Notes: generated by a model not told the origin, from the letters alone. 64,000 nt of DNA from Streptomyces sp. HNM0574 (GCF_012726235.1 NZ_JAASAH010000002.1:372001-436000), one strand, 5' to 3'; counted from the stretch's first letter, positions 32,155-41,925 are shown. Made by a program: numbers and translations.

Positions 32155-33753
32155 ATGTCCGAGCCGCGTGAACAGCACAGCCCCGACATCCACACCACCG
32201 CGGGCAAGATCGCGGACTTCGAGCGCCGTGCCGCCGAGGCGACTCACGCGGGCTCGGAGCGCGCGGTGGAGAAGCAGCACGCGAAGGGCAAGCTGACGGC
32301 CCGTGAGCGGATCGATCTCCTGCTCGACGAGGGCTCGTTCACGGAGCTGGACGAGTTCGCCCGGCACCGTTCGACCAACTTCGGCCTGGAGAAGAACCGC
32401 CCCTACGGCGACGGCGTCGTCACCGGGTACGGCACCGTCGACGGCCGTCCCGTCTGCGTGTACTCGCAGGACTTCACGATCTTCGGCGGCTCGCTCGGCG
32501 AGGTGTACGGCGAGAAGATCGTCAAGGTCATGGACTTCGCGCTGAAGACCGGCTGCCCGGTCATCGGCATCAACGACGGCGGCGGCGCGCGCATCCAGGA
32601 AGGCGTCGTCGCGCTGGGCCTGTTCGCCGAGATCTTCCGCCGGAACGTGCACGCCTCCGGCGTCGTCCCGCAGATCAGCCTGATCATGGGCCCGTGCGCG
32701 GGCGGCGCGGTCTACTCCCCGGCCATCACGGACTTCACGGTGATGGTGGACCAGACCTCGCACATGTTCATCACGGGCCCGGACGTCATCAAGACCGTCA
32801 CCGGCGAGGACGTCGGCTTCGAGGAGCTGGGCGGCGCCCGGACGCACAACACCACCTCCGGCGTCGCGCACCACATGGCGGGTGACGAGAAGGACGCGGT
32901 GGAGTACGTCAAGGGCCTGCTGTCCTACCTGCCGTCGAACAACCTGTCCGAGCCGCCGGTCTTCCCCGAGGAGGCCGATCTGGAGACCTCGGACGAGGAC
33001 CGCGAGCTGGACGTCCTCATCCCGGACTCCGCGAACCAGCCGTACGACATGCACAGCGCCATCGAAGGCGTGCTGGACGACGGGGAGTTCCTGGAGACGC
33101 AGGCGCTGTGGGCGCCGAACATCATCACCGGGTTCGGCCGGGTCGAGGGCCAGTCGGTCGGCGTCGTCGCCAACCAGCCGATGCAGTTCGCCGGGTGCCT
33201 GAACATCGACGCGAGCGAGAAGGCCGCGCGCTTCGTCCGCACCTGCGACGCGTACAACATCCCGGTGCTGACCTTCGTCGACGTGCCGGGCTTCCTGCCG
33301 GGCACGGACCAGGAGTACGACGGCATCATCCGCCGCGGCGCCAAGCTGATCTACGCGTACGCGGAGGCCACCGTCCCGCTGATCACGGTCATCACCCGCA
33401 AGGCGTTCGGCGGCGCGTACGACGTGATGGGCTCCAAGCACCTGGGCGCCGACCTCAACTTCGCCTGGCCCACGGCGCAGATCGCCGTCATGGGCGCGCA
33501 GGGCGCGGTCAACATCCTGCACCGCAAGACCCTCGCCGCCGCCCCCGAGGACGAGCGCGAGGACCTGCGCGCCGAGCTCACCCAGGAGTACGAGGACACG
33601 CTGCTCAACCCGTATACCGCGGCCGAACGCGGGTATGTGGACGCCGTGATCATGCCGTCGGAGACGCGGCGGCACATCACGCGCGGACTACGGCAGCTGC
33701 GCACCAAGCGCGAGCAGCTGCCGCCGAAGAAGCACGGCAACATCCCGCTGTAA
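32155..33753 (+). CDS. pccB: Propionyl/acyl-CoA carboxylase beta (carboxyltransferase) subunit
   Basis: This 532-residue biotin-dependent carboxyltransferase moves CO2 from carboxybiotin to propionyl- or acetyl-CoA, making methylmalonyl- or malonyl-CoA. Signatures are '[20 protein letters not shown]' (oxyanion hole), '[17 protein letters not shown]', '[20 protein letters not shown]' and '[24 protein letters not shown]' (blocks) plus '[21 protein letters not shown]'. The residue near 'GAYDVM' (Asp) is the position that tunes acetyl versus propionyl use in Streptomyces PccB (Asp422 type), so propionyl-CoA is favoured. GTAGGAG lies ~14 nt upstream. Followed 92 bp later by the epsilon subunit gene. 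Confidence 0.96.
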   Translation: MSEPREQHSPDIHTTAGKIADFERRAAEATHAGSERAVEKQHAKGKLTARERIDLLLDEGSFTELDEFARHRSTNFGLEKNRPYGDGVVTGYGTVDGRPVCVYSQDFTIFGGSLGEVYGEKIVKVMDFALKTGCPVIGINDGGGARIQEGVVALGLFAEIFRRNVHASGVVPQISLIMGPCAGGAVYSPAITDFTVMVDQTSHMFITGPDVIKTVTGEDVGFEELGGARTHNTTSGVAHHMAGDEKDAVEYVKGLLSYLPSNNLSEPPVFPEEADLETSDEDRELDVLIPDSANQPYDMHSAIEGVLDDGEFLETQALWAPNIITGFGRVEGQSVGVVANQPMQFAGCLNIDASEKAARFVRTCDAYNIPVLTFVDVPGFLPGTDQEYDGIIRRGAKLIYAYAEATVPLITVITRKAFGGAYDVMGSKHLGADLNFAWPTAQIAVMGAQGAVNILHRKTLAAAPEDEREDLRAELTQEYEDTLLNPYTAAERGYVDAVIMPSETRRHITRGLRQLRTKREQLPPKKHGNIPL

Positions 33754-33845
33754 GCACCTCGTGCCCGCGCACCGCGAGCGAGCGGCGCGCGGGCACGTCG
33801 AGCAGTCCGACGCAAGGCCCGCAGGACCGCGAGGAGGCGTCCACG

Positions 33846-34142
33846 ATGCCGGAGTCCCACGAGACCCACGAGCCCACCGAGGCATCCGCACAGACACCGG
33901 GCCCCGGGGAGCACCCGCCCATCCCGCCGATCAAGGTCGTGCGCGGCAATCCGACCCCGGAGGAACTGGCCGCCGCGCTGGCGGTGGTCCGGGCCAGGGC
34001 CGCCGGTGAGCTGGCGGCCCTGGCCGGGGCGGCGGGCGCGGCCGCCCGCCACACCGAGTGGTCCGACCCGGCCCGCACGGTCCCGCGCCGTGTGCCGCAC
34101 CCGGGCCCGACGGCCTGGCGCACGGCGTACTGGCCCGCCTGA
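33846..34142 (+). CDS. pccE: Acyl-CoA carboxylase epsilon subunit
   Basis: This 98-residue small subunit binds and stimulates the carboxyltransferase core. The acidic N-terminal linker leads to 'PPIPPIKVVRGNPTPEELAAAL', the family signature, and the C-terminus 'TAWRTAYWPA' is typical of actinobacterial epsilon subunits. ATG 33846 has GAGGAGG 10-16 nt upstream. It is in the same operon as pccB. A stem-loop follows. Confidence 0.9.
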   Translation: MPESHETHEPTEASAQTPGPGEHPPIPPIKVVRGNPTPEELAAALAVVRARAAGELAALAGAAGAAARHTEWSDPARTVPRRVPHPGPTAWRTAYWPA

Positions 34143-34194
34143 GGCGGGAGTTGCGCGTCACCGGTGGTCCGGGGTGACCGTCCGGTGACGGACC

Positions 34195-34230
34195 GTCCCC
34201 GTCCTGCCCGGCATCGGGCAGGACCGGGGC
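34195..34230 (+). terminator. Terminator-like stem after pccE
   Basis: GTCCTGCCCG (34201-34210) pairs with CGGGCAGGAC (34215-34224) around a GCAT loop, extended outward by C-G pairs with one mismatch. Confidence 0.7.
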
Positions 34231-34233
34231 GCG

Positions 34234-34255
34234 GCCTGAGTACGCGTACTCAGGC
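34234..34255. promoter_or_regulatory. 22-bp perfect palindrome before a small membrane gene
   Basis: 34234-34255 is fully self-complementary around the centre TACGCGTA (outer part GCCTGAG/CTCAGGC). It lies 32 bp before the ATG of the 43-residue protein and just after the pccE terminator. Symmetry and position fit an operator. The regulator is unknown. Confidence 0.55.
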
Positions 34256-34287
34256 GCGGGCGCGGCGGGGCGGCGCACGATGGACTG

Positions 34288-34419
34288 ATGCTCTGGTCCG
34301 ATCCACGCGACGAGCCGCCGCGGGAGCTGCGCGCCGCCGAGGCGAAGCTCCGCCGGCTGGGGTGGCTGCTGCCCGTCGTCGCCCTGCTCGCCCTGCTGCT
34401 GACCACCGGCATCCACTGA
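34288..34419 (+). CDS. 43-residue single-pass membrane microprotein
   Basis: This small gene is shorter than usual gene-finder limits: [21 protein letters not shown] then '[22 protein letters not shown]'. The last ~20 residues form one transmembrane helix preceded by a charged amphipathic helix, so the N-terminus faces the cytoplasm. All third positions are G/C in the helix region. CACGAT ends 6 nt before the ATG. It lies between pccE and maf, and an equivalent small gene lies at the same place in other Streptomyces from memory. The function is unknown. Confidence 0.7.
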   Translation: MLWSDPRDEPPRELRAAEAKLRRLGWLLPVVALLALLLTTGIH

Positions 34420-34465
34420 ACGCCCGGCATCGTCCGGCCGCCGGGGGTTCCCTACGATGACGGCC

Positions 34466-35092
34466 ATGACCACGGACACCACCCCCGCCGCAGGACCGGC
34501 CCGCCGTCTCGTTCTCGCCTCCGCCTCACCCGCCCGGCTCGGGCTGCTCCGGCAGGCCGGGATGGCGCCCGAGGTGATCGTCAGCGGCGTCGACGAGGAC
34601 GCGCTGTCCGCGAGCACCCCGCACGAACTGGCGCTGCTGCTGGCCGAGGCGAAGGCCGCGGCCGTGGCCGGGCGCCCCGAGGCGGCGGACGCGCTGGTGA
34701 TCGGCTGCGACTCGGTGCTGGAGCTGGACGGCGCCGCGCTGGGCAAGCCCGCCGACGCCGAGGAGGCGACGGCCCGCTGGAAGGCGATGCGCGGGCGCAG
34801 CGGCGTGCTCCAGACCGGCCACTGCGTGATCGACGCGCGCAGCGGCGACCGCGCCTCGGCCACCGCCTCCACCACGGTGTGCTTCGGCGAACCCTCGGAC
34901 GCCGAGATCGCGGCGTACGTGGCCTCGGGCGAACCGCTGCACGTGGCGGGCGCGTTCACGCTGGACGGGCGCTCCGCGCCGTTCGTCGAGCGGATCGAGG
35001 GCGACCACGGGAACGTCATCGGGCTGTCGCTGCCCCTGCTGCGCAGGCTGCTCGGCGAGCTGGGCACCCCGGTCACCGACCTCTGGGTCTGA
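34466..35092 (+). CDS. maf: Maf nucleoside triphosphate pyrophosphatase
   Basis: This 208-residue house-cleaning enzyme removes modified nucleotides (dTTP/UTP class or m7GTP). Motifs: '[18 protein letters not shown]' (SxSPRR-like, here SASPARL), '[22 protein letters not shown]' with the catalytic Asp, and 'GKPADAEEA'. 'SASPARL' differs from the common SxSPRR by Ala for Arg, typical of actinobacteria. ATG 34466 is chosen because TACGAT ends 7 nt before it, so the mRNA is probably leaderless; ATG 34457 would lie inside that -10. Normal length. Near acyl-CoA carboxylase genes by synteny, not by function. Confidence 0.92.
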   Translation: MTTDTTPAAGPARRLVLASASPARLGLLRQAGMAPEVIVSGVDEDALSASTPHELALLLAEAKAAAVAGRPEAADALVIGCDSVLELDGAALGKPADAEEATARWKAMRGRSGVLQTGHCVIDARSGDRASATASTTVCFGEPSDAEIAAYVASGEPLHVAGAFTLDGRSAPFVERIEGDHGNVIGLSLPLLRRLLGELGTPVTDLWV

Positions 35093-35310
35093 GTCGGACG
35101 CCGGGCTCCGCCCGTTTCCTCCCGATGTTCCGGGCGGCCGGAAATCGCCGTCCCGGAACGGATGTTGAGGGGTGGGCTTACCGGGAGAAACGTCGCTCAA
35201 TCGAGATCTTCAGGTCCGTCGTGCCTGATTAGCATCGCCCGTGCAACGCACACGCAGTTCCGGGCGGCCTCCGCGCGGTGCTGCGGCCACCGATCGAAAG
35301 GCACGACGGA

Positions 35311-37494
35311 GTGTCCAGAAACTCGCCACCGGACATAGCCCCGCGTACTACCGGACGCACCCTCCCGCGCACAGCCGTCTGGATCTGCGTGGCCGCCGTC
35401 GGAGCGGCGGGCTGGGCGGCGCTCGCGCTGTCGCGGGGCGAGAAGATCTCCGCGATCTGGATCGTGGCCGCCGCCGTCGGCTCGTACCTCATCGCGCAGC
35501 GGTTCTACGCCCGCTTCATCGCCCGCAAGGTCCTCGTCACCGACGACACCCGGGCCACCCCGGCCGAACGGCACGACGACGGCGTGGACTTCCACCCCAC
35601 GGACCGGCGGGTGCTCTTCGGCCACCACTTCGCCGCCATCGCGGGCGCGGGGCCGCTGGTCGGCCCGGTGCTCGCGGCGCAGATGGGCTATCTGCCGGGG
35701 ACGATCTGGATCATCGTCGGCGTGATCCTGGCCGGCGCCGTGCAGGACATGGTCGTTCTCTTCTTCTCGATGCGGCGGAACGGCAAGTCGCTGGGCCAGA
35801 TCGCGCGGGACGAGATCGGCCGGGTCGGCGGAATCGCCGCGCTGATCGCCGTGTTCGCGATCATGATCATCATCCTCGCGGTGCTCGCGCTGATCGTCGT
35901 GCAGTCCCTGGCCGAGTCCGCCTGGGGCACCTTCTCGATCTCGATGACCATCCCGATCGCCCTCTTCATGGGCGTCTACCTGCGCTATCTGCGCCCCGGC
36001 CGGGTCGCCGAGATCAGCCTGATCGGGGTCGGACTGCTGCTGCTCGCGATCGTCAGCGGCCGCTGGGTCGCCGAGGCGCCGTGGGGCGAGATGTTCGTCC
36101 TCTCCCCCAGGACGCTGGTGATCTGCCTGGTGGTCTACGGGTTCGTCGCGTCCGTGCTGCCGGTGTGGATGCTGCTCGCGCCGCGCGACTACCTGTCGAC
36201 GTTCATGAAGGTCGGCACGATCGTGCTGCTCGCCGTCGGCGTGCTGCTGGCCAACCCCGACCTGGCGGCGCCCTCGCTGACCGAGTTCGCCACCCAGGGC
36301 AACGGGCCGGTCTTCGCCGGTTCGCTGTTCCCCTTCGCGTTCATCACCATCGCCTGCGGCGCGCTCTCCGGCTTCCACGCGCTGATCTCCTCGGGCACCA
36401 CCCCGAAGATGATCGAGAAGGAGAGCCAGGTCCCGCTCATCGGCTACGGCTCGATGCTGATGGAGTCCTTCGTCGCGATCATGGCGCTGGTCGCCGCCTG
36501 CGTCATCGACCCGGGCCTGTACTACGCGATGAACGCCCCGGCGGGCGTCCTCGGCGACAGCCTCCAGTCGGCCTCGCAGGCCGTGCAGGGCTTCGGCTTC
36601 CACATCACGCCCGACCAACTCCAGTCCATGGCCGACCAGGTGGGCGAGGAGAGCCTCGTCGCCAGGACGGGCGGGGCGCCGACGCTCGCGGTGGGCATGG
36701 CCGTCATCCTCGCGAAGGCGTTCGGCAGCGAGGGCATGATGTCCTTCTGGTACCACTTCGCCATCATGTTCGAGGCGCTGTTCATCCTGACCGCCGTCGA
36801 CGCCGCCACCCGCGTCGGCCGCTTCATGCTCCAGGACACCCTCGGCAACATGATCCCCCGCTTCCGCGACAAGACCTGGAAGCCCGGCATCTGGATCACC
36901 TCGGCCCTCGTCGTCCTCGCCTGGGGCTACTTCCTGTGGGTCGGCGTCACCGACCCGCTCGGCGGGATCAACCAGCTCTTCCCGCTGTTCGGCACCGCGA
37001 ACCAGCTCCTCGCGTCCATCGCGCTGGCCGTCGCCACCACGCTGCTGATCAAGGCCGGGCGGCTCAAGTGGGCCTGGGTGACGGGACTTCCGCTGCTCTG
37101 GGCACTCGCGGTCACGATGACGGCGAGCTGGCAGAAGGTCTTCTCCGCCGACCCGACCGTCGGCTTCTTCGCGCAGCGCGGCAAGTACCAGGACGCGCTG
37201 GAGCAGGGCAAGGTGCTGGCCCCGGCAGGTTCACTCGACGAGATGCGGACCGTGGTCCACAATTCAACCGTCACCGGCACACTGTCGGCGGTGTTCGCGG
37301 TACTGACCCTCGTCATCGTCGTGGCCTGTGCCGTCGTGTGCGTCAAGGCGGTCCGCGGGGGCGGATCGCTGCCCACCCGGGAGGACGAGTACGTGGAATC
37401 GAAGCTGGTGGCCCCCTCCGGGCTGATCGCCACCGCCGAGGAGAAGCGCGAACTGGCCGCGGCCACCGCGGGCTCCGACGGAGCCGCGCCGTGA
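35311..37494 (+). CDS. cstA: CstA/BtsT-family peptide or pyruvate transporter
   Basis: This 727-residue integral membrane protein has about 17 hydrophobic segments and the CstA signature 'RRVLFGHHFAAIAGAGPLVGPVLAAQMGYLPGTIWIIVG' (blocks). Further conserved parts are 'FFSMRRNGKSLGQIARDEIG', 'ISSGTTPKMIEKESQ', and 'FRDKTWKPGIWITSALVVLAWGYFLW'. Family members take up pyruvate or peptides during carbon starvation. The GTG 35311 follows AAAGG by about 10 nt. Its stop overlaps the YbdD gene GTG (GTGA), the standard CstA-YbdD pairing. Regulation may be by carbon supply, but no site was found. Confidence 0.94.
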   Translation: MSRNSPPDIAPRTTGRTLPRTAVWICVAAVGAAGWAALALSRGEKISAIWIVAAAVGSYLIAQRFYARFIARKVLVTDDTRATPAERHDDGVDFHPTDRRVLFGHHFAAIAGAGPLVGPVLAAQMGYLPGTIWIIVGVILAGAVQDMVVLFFSMRRNGKSLGQIARDEIGRVGGIAALIAVFAIMIIILAVLALIVVQSLAESAWGTFSISMTIPIALFMGVYLRYLRPGRVAEISLIGVGLLLLAIVSGRWVAEAPWGEMFVLSPRTLVICLVVYGFVASVLPVWMLLAPRDYLSTFMKVGTIVLLAVGVLLANPDLAAPSLTEFATQGNGPVFAGSLFPFAFITIACGALSGFHALISSGTTPKMIEKESQVPLIGYGSMLMESFVAIMALVAACVIDPGLYYAMNAPAGVLGDSLQSASQAVQGFGFHITPDQLQSMADQVGEESLVARTGGAPTLAVGMAVILAKAFGSEGMMSFWYHFAIMFEALFILTAVDAATRVGRFMLQDTLGNMIPRFRDKTWKPGIWITSALVVLAWGYFLWVGVTDPLGGINQLFPLFGTANQLLASIALAVATTLLIKAGRLKWAWVTGLPLLWALAVTMTASWQKVFSADPTVGFFAQRGKYQDALEQGKVLAPAGSLDEMRTVVHNSTVTGTLSAVFAVLTLVIVVACAVVCVKAVRGGGSLPTREDEYVESKLVAPSGLIATAEEKRELAAATAGSDGAAP

Positions 37495-37754
37495 CCCGCG
37501 CCGCCCTTCCGCACGACCCCGGCGCCGCACCCCGCCTCAGGGCGGGGGGCGGCGCCGCCGCGCGGCTGCGGCACGCCGGCGCCTGGCTGCTCTGGTACGT
37601 CCGCGAACTCAACGGCGAGCACGCGTACGAGCGGTACGCGGCCCGCGCCCGCGAACGGGACCCGCACACCCGGGTCATGACCCGCCGCGAGTTCGAACAC
37701 CACCGCACGGACCGCCGCGACCAGGACCCCCGAGAGGGCGGCCGCTGCTGCTGA
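37491..37754 (+). CDS. YbdD/YjiX-family small partner of CstA (DUF466)
   Basis: This 87-residue protein contains 'WLLWYVRELNGEHAYERYAARAR' and 'PHTRVMTRREFEHHRTDRRD', the YbdD signature ('Y..Y...H...p.m...eF'). It has a ~25-residue Ala/Gly-rich N-terminal extension and ends '...RCC' with two cysteines. It overlaps cstA by four bases. In E. coli the small partner supports CstA/BtsT transport, and that role is inherited here by inference. Three dispersed repeats follow. Confidence 0.88.
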   Translation: MTRAALPHDPGAAPRLRAGGGAAARLRHAGAWLLWYVRELNGEHAYERYAARARERDPHTRVMTRREFEHHRTDRRDQDPREGGRCC

Positions 37755-38122
37755 GCGCCCCGAAAGGGACGCGGGGAACTGCGCGACCGCGCCCGACGGC
37801 GCCGCACCCGTCAACGGACCTACAGGGGCACCCCGTTGGACGAAACGTCCCCCGCACCGTGGCGGGCCTACGCTTGCCGGCCCTACGCCTCGGCGCAGAC
37901 CTCCCAAGCGGGGTGAGCCCAGGAAAGGGGCGCGGGGAACTGCGCAAGACCCGAGCCACGACGGCGCCGCACCCGTCAACGGCGGCGCAGAACAACCCCG
38001 TTGAACGCAACGGCACCGCGCGGGGTGAGCCCGCGAAAAGGGGCGCGGGGAACTGCGCGAACCCCGAGCCACGACGCACCCGCACCCCGGGATGCACCGA
38101 ACGCAACGCGGCCCGCAGGACC
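37755..38122. repeat. Cluster of three Streptomyces dispersed repeats
   Basis: Copies of the motif GGGCGCGGGGAACTGCGCGA lie near 37764-37787, 37926-37949 and 38037-38062, each followed by ~30 bp of shared sequence (cgacggcgccgcacccgtcaacg in two of them, with shortening in the third). The second and third copies are preceded by CGGGGTGAGCCC. The element is common between Streptomyces genes from memory. No ORF is supported in this 368-bp stretch. Confidence 0.75.
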
Positions 38123-38563
38123 TCAACTCGCCGCAGCCGGCGTCTCCTCCGCGGCCGGCCGGCCCTCGCCGTAAGAGACCAGCGTCCAGACCAGCGCGCC
38201 CAGCACCAGCATCATGAAGAGGAAGGCGAGCCAGCCGACGAGGCCGACCGTCGCCGCGCCCAGCAGCCCGTGCACGACCGCCGCGCTGATCAGCAGGATG
38301 CGGAAGAAGCCCGCGGGAGCCTTGTCGGTGAGGGCCGTGCGGAGCAGAACCGCCGCGCAGAGCAGCAGATAGGCGCCGAAGAGGGCGCCGGCGATCCACG
38401 TCGAGACGGACATCGCGTGCGGCGCGAGCCCCGCGAGGGACATCGCCTGGTCGTCGACGACCAGCCCCAGCACGAGGTTGAGGAAGACGATCCCCACCGC
38501 CTCGACCACCAGGACCAGCGCCGCCACCGCGGCCACCGGGCGTCTGACTGCCACCCGCCCCAC
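38123..38563 (-). CDS. Four-helix membrane protein of unknown function
   Basis: This 146-residue protein begins VGRVAVRRPVAAVAALVLVV and contains four hydrophobic segments: 'AVAALVLVVEAVGIVFLNLVLGLVV', 'STWIAGALFGAYLLLCAAVLL', 'FRILLISAAVVHGLLGAATVGLVGW' and 'LAFLFMMLVLGALVWTLVSYG' (each in blocks). It ends with a cytoplasmic 'EGRPAAEETPAAAS' tail. Such integral membrane proteins are frequent and poorly characterised. GTG 38563 was chosen because GAGGA lies 6-10 nt upstream; GTG 38554 is an alternative. The longer ORF to 38911 crosses the accA2 control region. It is divergent from accA2. Confidence 0.75.
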   Translation of the reverse strand: MGRVAVRRPVAAVAALVLVVEAVGIVFLNLVLGLVVDDQAMSLAGLAPHAMSVSTWIAGALFGAYLLLCAAVLLRTALTDKAPAGFFRILLISAAVVHGLLGAATVGLVGWLAFLFMMLVLGALVWTLVSYGEGRPAAEETPAAAS

Positions 38564-38990
38564 CTGCTTCCTCGTCACCGGCCCGGCGGCCGACTCACCG
38601 TCCGCGCGTACGTCCGGCCGGAAGCCCGGCGGAATGCCGCCCGTTACCGGAAGTACGTCGCTGCGCGCACCGACGCTACTTACGGGTATCACCCCCGGCA
38701 AGAGGACGGACCGAAAGCAAAGATTCCGTCCGGCGTTCGTAGGGTTCCCACAAAGACGCGGGAGGTTCAGCTCCCCGACCGGACAGAGACCTTGACCACA
38801 CAGAATGATGACCAGCGGATTACCGAAGGCGGCGTACCTTGGTGGGACAAGGAAGGGCGGGGGTCGCTGCGGACTCGGGTAACACTCTGTGTGGGCAAGC
38901 TCACCCCCCATACGAGCTCGGCGTGTGTGTCGTCAGTACCTAAACTCGCCTCGTAATTTGTTGCGGCGCAGCGCCAAGTAGGGAGACATC
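38564..38990. other. Control region upstream of accA2
   Basis: A 427-bp gap with an A/T-richer section at 38690-38950. The plus-strand TAAACT at 38941-38946 is a plausible -10, 45-50 nt before the GTG, with GGGAG at 38981-38985 as ribosome site. Divergent transcription of the four-helix protein also starts here. No small gene was supported. Confidence 0.5.
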
Positions 38991-40775
38991 GTGCGCAAGG
39001 TGCTCATCGCTAATCGCGGCGAAATCGCCGTCCGTGTCGCCCGGGCCTGCCGGGACGCGGGCATCGCGAGCGTCGCCGTCTACGCGGAGCCGGACCGGGA
39101 CGCGCTGCATGTCCGCGTGGCCGACGAGGCGTTCGCACTGGGCGGTGACACCCCGGCCGCCAGCTACCTGGACTTCGACAAGGTGCTGAAGGCCGCGGCC
39201 GATTCGGGCGCGGACGCCATCCACCCCGGTTACGGATTCCTGTCCGAGAACTCCGACTTCGCGCAGGCCGTCATCGACGCGGGCATCACCTGGATCGGCC
39301 CGCCCCCGCAGGCCATCCGCGACCTCGGTGACAAGGTCGCCGCGCGGCACATCGCGCAGCGCGCGGGCGCCCCGCTCGTCGCGGGCACCAAGGACCCGGT
39401 GTCCGGCGCGGAGGAGGTCGTCGCCTTCGCCGAGGAGCACGGCCTGCCCATCGCCATCAAGGCCGCCTTCGGCGGCGGCGGCCGCGGCCTGAAGGTCGCC
39501 CGCACGCTGGAGGAGGTCCCCGAGCTGTACGACTCGGCGGTGCGCGAGGCGGTGGCCGCGTTCGGCCGCGGCGAGTGCTTCGTCGAGCGGTACCTGGACC
39601 GTCCGCGGCACGTGGAGACGCAGTGCCTCGCGGACAAGCACGGCAACGTCGTCGTGGTCTCCACCCGTGACTGCTCGCTCCAGCGCCGCCACCAGAAGCT
39701 GGTCGAGGAGGCGCCCGCGCCGTTCCTGAGCCAGGAACAGAACGAGGAGCTGTACCGCGCGTCCAAGGCGATCCTGCGCGAGGCGGGCTACGCGGGCGCC
39801 GGCACCGTGGAGTTCCTCGTCGGCCAGGACGGCACGATCTCCTTCCTGGAGGTCAACACCCGCCTCCAGGTCGAGCACCCGGTGACCGAGGAGATCACCG
39901 GCATCGACCTGGTCCGCGAGATGTTCCGGATCGCCGACGGCGAGGAGCTCGGCTTCGACGACCCGCAACTGCGCGGCCACTCCTTCGAGTTCCGGATCAA
40001 CGGCGAGGACCCGGGACGCAACTTCCTTCCCGCCCCCGGCACGGTCACCAAGTTCGACCCGCCGGCCGGTCCCGGCGTCCGGCTGGACGCGGGCGTCGAG
40101 TCCGGTTCGGTCATCGGCCCCGCCTGGGACTCGCTGCTCGCGAAGCTGATCGTCACCGGCGCGACGCGGCAGCAGGCGCTTCAGCGGGCGGCGCGGGCGC
40201 TGGAGGAGTTCACCGTCGAGGGCATGGCCACGGCCCTCCCGTTCCACCGCACGGTGGTCGCGGACAAGGCCTTCGCGCCCGAGGTGAACGGCAGCCCCGA
40301 CGCCCCGTTCGACGTCCACACCCGGTGGATCGAGACGGAGTTCGTCAACGACATCAAGCCCTTCGCCCCGGCCGGCGGTGCCGAGGAGGAGGACGGCGAG
40401 GGCGGCCGCGAGACCGTCGTCGTCGAGGTCGGCGGCAAGCGTCTGGAGGTGTCGCTGCCCTCGTCGCTGGGTGTGACGGCGGCGCCCGGTGCCGCCGCTG
40501 CCGGCGCGGCGCGGAAGCCGAAGCGCAAGGCGGGCAAGAAGTCCGGCTCGGCGGCCTCCGGTGACGCGCTCGCCTCGCCGATGCAGGGCACGATCGTCAA
40601 GGTCGCGGTCGAGGAGGGCCAGCAGGTCGAGGAGGGCGAACTCGTCGTCGTCCTGGAGGCGATGAAGATGGAGCAGCCGCTGAACGCGCACCGCTCCGGC
40701 ACCGTCAAGGACCTGCAGGCGGAGATCGGCGGCTCGCTCTCGGCGGGCACCGTCATCTGCGAGATCAAGGACTGA
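38991..40775 (+). CDS. accA: Acyl-CoA carboxylase alpha subunit, biotin carboxylase plus BCCP
   Basis: This 594-residue bifunctional subunit carboxylates its own biotin with ATP and bicarbonate. Residues 1-450 are biotin carboxylase: '[20 protein letters not shown]', the ATP loop '[15 protein letters not shown]', '[21 protein letters not shown]' and '[22 protein letters not shown]' (blocks). A Lys/Ala/Gly-rich linker of ~70 residues precedes the BCCP (~520-594) with '[16 protein letters not shown]', where the Lys is the biotin site for BirA. Partners are PccB and the epsilon subunit, also in this window. Start GTG 38991 after GGGAG. A perfect hairpin follows. Confidence 0.96.
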   Translation: MRKVLIANRGEIAVRVARACRDAGIASVAVYAEPDRDALHVRVADEAFALGGDTPAASYLDFDKVLKAAADSGADAIHPGYGFLSENSDFAQAVIDAGITWIGPPPQAIRDLGDKVAARHIAQRAGAPLVAGTKDPVSGAEEVVAFAEEHGLPIAIKAAFGGGGRGLKVARTLEEVPELYDSAVREAVAAFGRGECFVERYLDRPRHVETQCLADKHGNVVVVSTRDCSLQRRHQKLVEEAPAPFLSQEQNEELYRASKAILREAGYAGAGTVEFLVGQDGTISFLEVNTRLQVEHPVTEEITGIDLVREMFRIADGEELGFDDPQLRGHSFEFRINGEDPGRNFLPAPGTVTKFDPPAGPGVRLDAGVESGSVIGPAWDSLLAKLIVTGATRQQALQRAARALEEFTVEGMATALPFHRTVVADKAFAPEVNGSPDAPFDVHTRWIETEFVNDIKPFAPAGGAEEEDGEGGRETVVVEVGGKRLEVSLPSSLGVTAAPGAAAAGAARKPKRKAGKKSGSAASGDALASPMQGTIVKVAVEEGQQVEEGELVVVLEAMKMEQPLNAHRSGTVKDLQAEIGGSLSAGTVICEIKD

Positions 40776-40788
40776 CACCGAAACACCG

Positions 40789-40836
40789 CGAGGGCCGTGG
40801 CGTCCGGTTCACCCGAACCGGACGCCACGGCCCTCG
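40789..40836. terminator. Terminator after accA2
   Basis: Perfect 22-bp arms at 40789-40810 and 40815-40836 with a 4-nt loop (accc). It sits between accA2 and the convergent DUF397 gene. Confidence 0.85.
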
Positions 40837-40900
40837 TCGTGTGCGGGGCGGCCTCCAGCTCTGCACAGGGCCGTCAGTGCGTCGCGCACAAGTCAAGGGC

Positions 40901-41101
40901 TCAGCGGCGCACCTGGAGAGCGGACACGAACGAGGCCCAGCCCTCCGCCGGAAACACCAGCACCGGACCACCCGGCGCCTTGCTGTCACGCACCGGCACC
41001 ACAGCGGCGAAGTCGTCGGAGACCTCCACGCACTGCCCGCCGTCCGGGTTGCTGTAGCTGCTCTTACGCCAGGTCGCGGCGCTCAGATCGATGGATCGCA
41101 C
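40901..41101 (-). CDS. DUF397 protein
   Basis: This 66-residue protein (VRSIDLSAATWRKSSYSNPDGGQC) has the DUF397 signatures 'WRKSSYSNPDGGQCVEV' and 'VPVRDSKAPGGPVLVFPAEGWASFV'. The GTG at 41101 lies inside the last codons of the upstream XRE gene (19-nt overlap), so the two are translationally coupled. GAGGAAG precedes the start. XRE-DUF397 pairs modulate Streptomyces development or antibiotic output. Confidence 0.88.
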   Translation of the reverse strand: MRSIDLSAATWRKSSYSNPDGGQCVEVSDDFAAVVPVRDSKAPGGPVLVFPAEGWASFVSALQVRR

Positions 41102-41925
41102 GGCACTTCCTCCAACATCCGCAGGACGAACTTCCGCGACTCGGCAGGGGACAGAGCCAGGTCGCGCATCGCATCGTAAGCACGTTGCAGCCGCTCAACT
41201 CGCCTGTTTTCTTCGATGAGTTCGCCCTGGGAGGCGTACTCCGTGTACGCCACGGTACGCCCGTCAAGAAGCCTGAGGAACATCACGTCCGTGCTCACCA
41301 ACCCGTGCAACCCAGCATCATGGGGCAGCACATGGAGCGTCATATGAGGGCGCTCGCACGCTTCGGACAGGTACTCCAGCTGTTCTCGCCACTCACCGAC
41401 GTCCCGCAACGGGGTTCGGAGCGAGGCTTCGGACAGAATCACGCGGAACGGCGGCGCATCGTTGCCTTCCAGCAACTGCCTTCGGCCTACCCGCGCATCC
41501 ACCTGCTGAGTGAGTTCCGGCTCTCGGTAGCCACCCGCCGCCAGCACCTCCCGTGCGTACGCCGGGGTCTGGAGCAGGCCCGGGAGGACGCTCACCGCGA
41601 AGTGCCAGAGGCTGAGCGCCTGGGACTCCAGCGCCATGTAGCGGCGGTAGCGTTCGCGGAACTGGGTGTTGTCGCCCGCGGCCAGCTCCCATAAGGCCAG
41701 GAGCAGGCCCGGGGTGCCGTAGTAGTGGTCGAGGGCCTGGGCGACCTCGGGGCTGCCCAGTGTCTCGCCCTTCTCCATCTTGCCGAAGAGCGACCAGTCC
41801 CAGCCCAGCTTCTCGCCGAGCTGGCGCAGGGTTTCGCCGCGTTGCGTGCGGAGCAACCGCAGCTCCTCGGCGAAGCGTTGGCGTGGACTCTGGCTGCGGC
41901 CGGTGATGACCCGTCGTGGTGGCAT
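41083..41925 (-). CDS. XRE-family regulator with DUF5753 domain
   Basis: This 280-residue regulator has a Cro/C1 helix-turn-helix at ~15-70 ('FAEELRLLRTQRGETLRQLGEKLGWDWSLFGKMEKGETLGSPEVA' in blocks). The C-terminal DUF5753 sensor (~95-275) includes 'ALSLWHFAVSVLPGLLQTPAYAREVL', 'DARVGRRQLLEGNDAPPFRVILSE' and 'DVMFLRLLDGRTVAYTEYASQGELIE'. This is the typical BldB/WhiJ-type XRE partner of DUF397. ATG 41925 has GGGAGG 9 nt upstream. The divergent 86-residue gene at 42101 completes the usual WhiJ-like trio. Confidence 0.9.
   Translation of the reverse strand: MPPRRVITGRSQSPRQRFAEELRLLRTQRGETLRQLGEKLGWDWSLFGKMEKGETLGSPEVAQALDHYYGTPGLLLALWELAAGDNTQFRERYRRYMALESQALSLWHFAVSVLPGLLQTPAYAREVLAAGGYREPELTQQVDARVGRRQLLEGNDAPPFRVILSEASLRTPLRDVGEWREQLEYLSEACERPHMTLHVLPHDAGLHGLVSTDVMFLRLLDGRTVAYTEYASQGELIEENRRVERLQRAYDAMRDLALSPAESRKFVLRMLEEVPCDPSI

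Noticed and set aside
34174..34189. GTGAC-n6-GTGAC match to the AfsQ1 rule
   Set aside because: A match with eight fixed bases is expected by chance once or more in a 64-kb high-G+C window, and it lies just past the pccE stop, not at a promoter.
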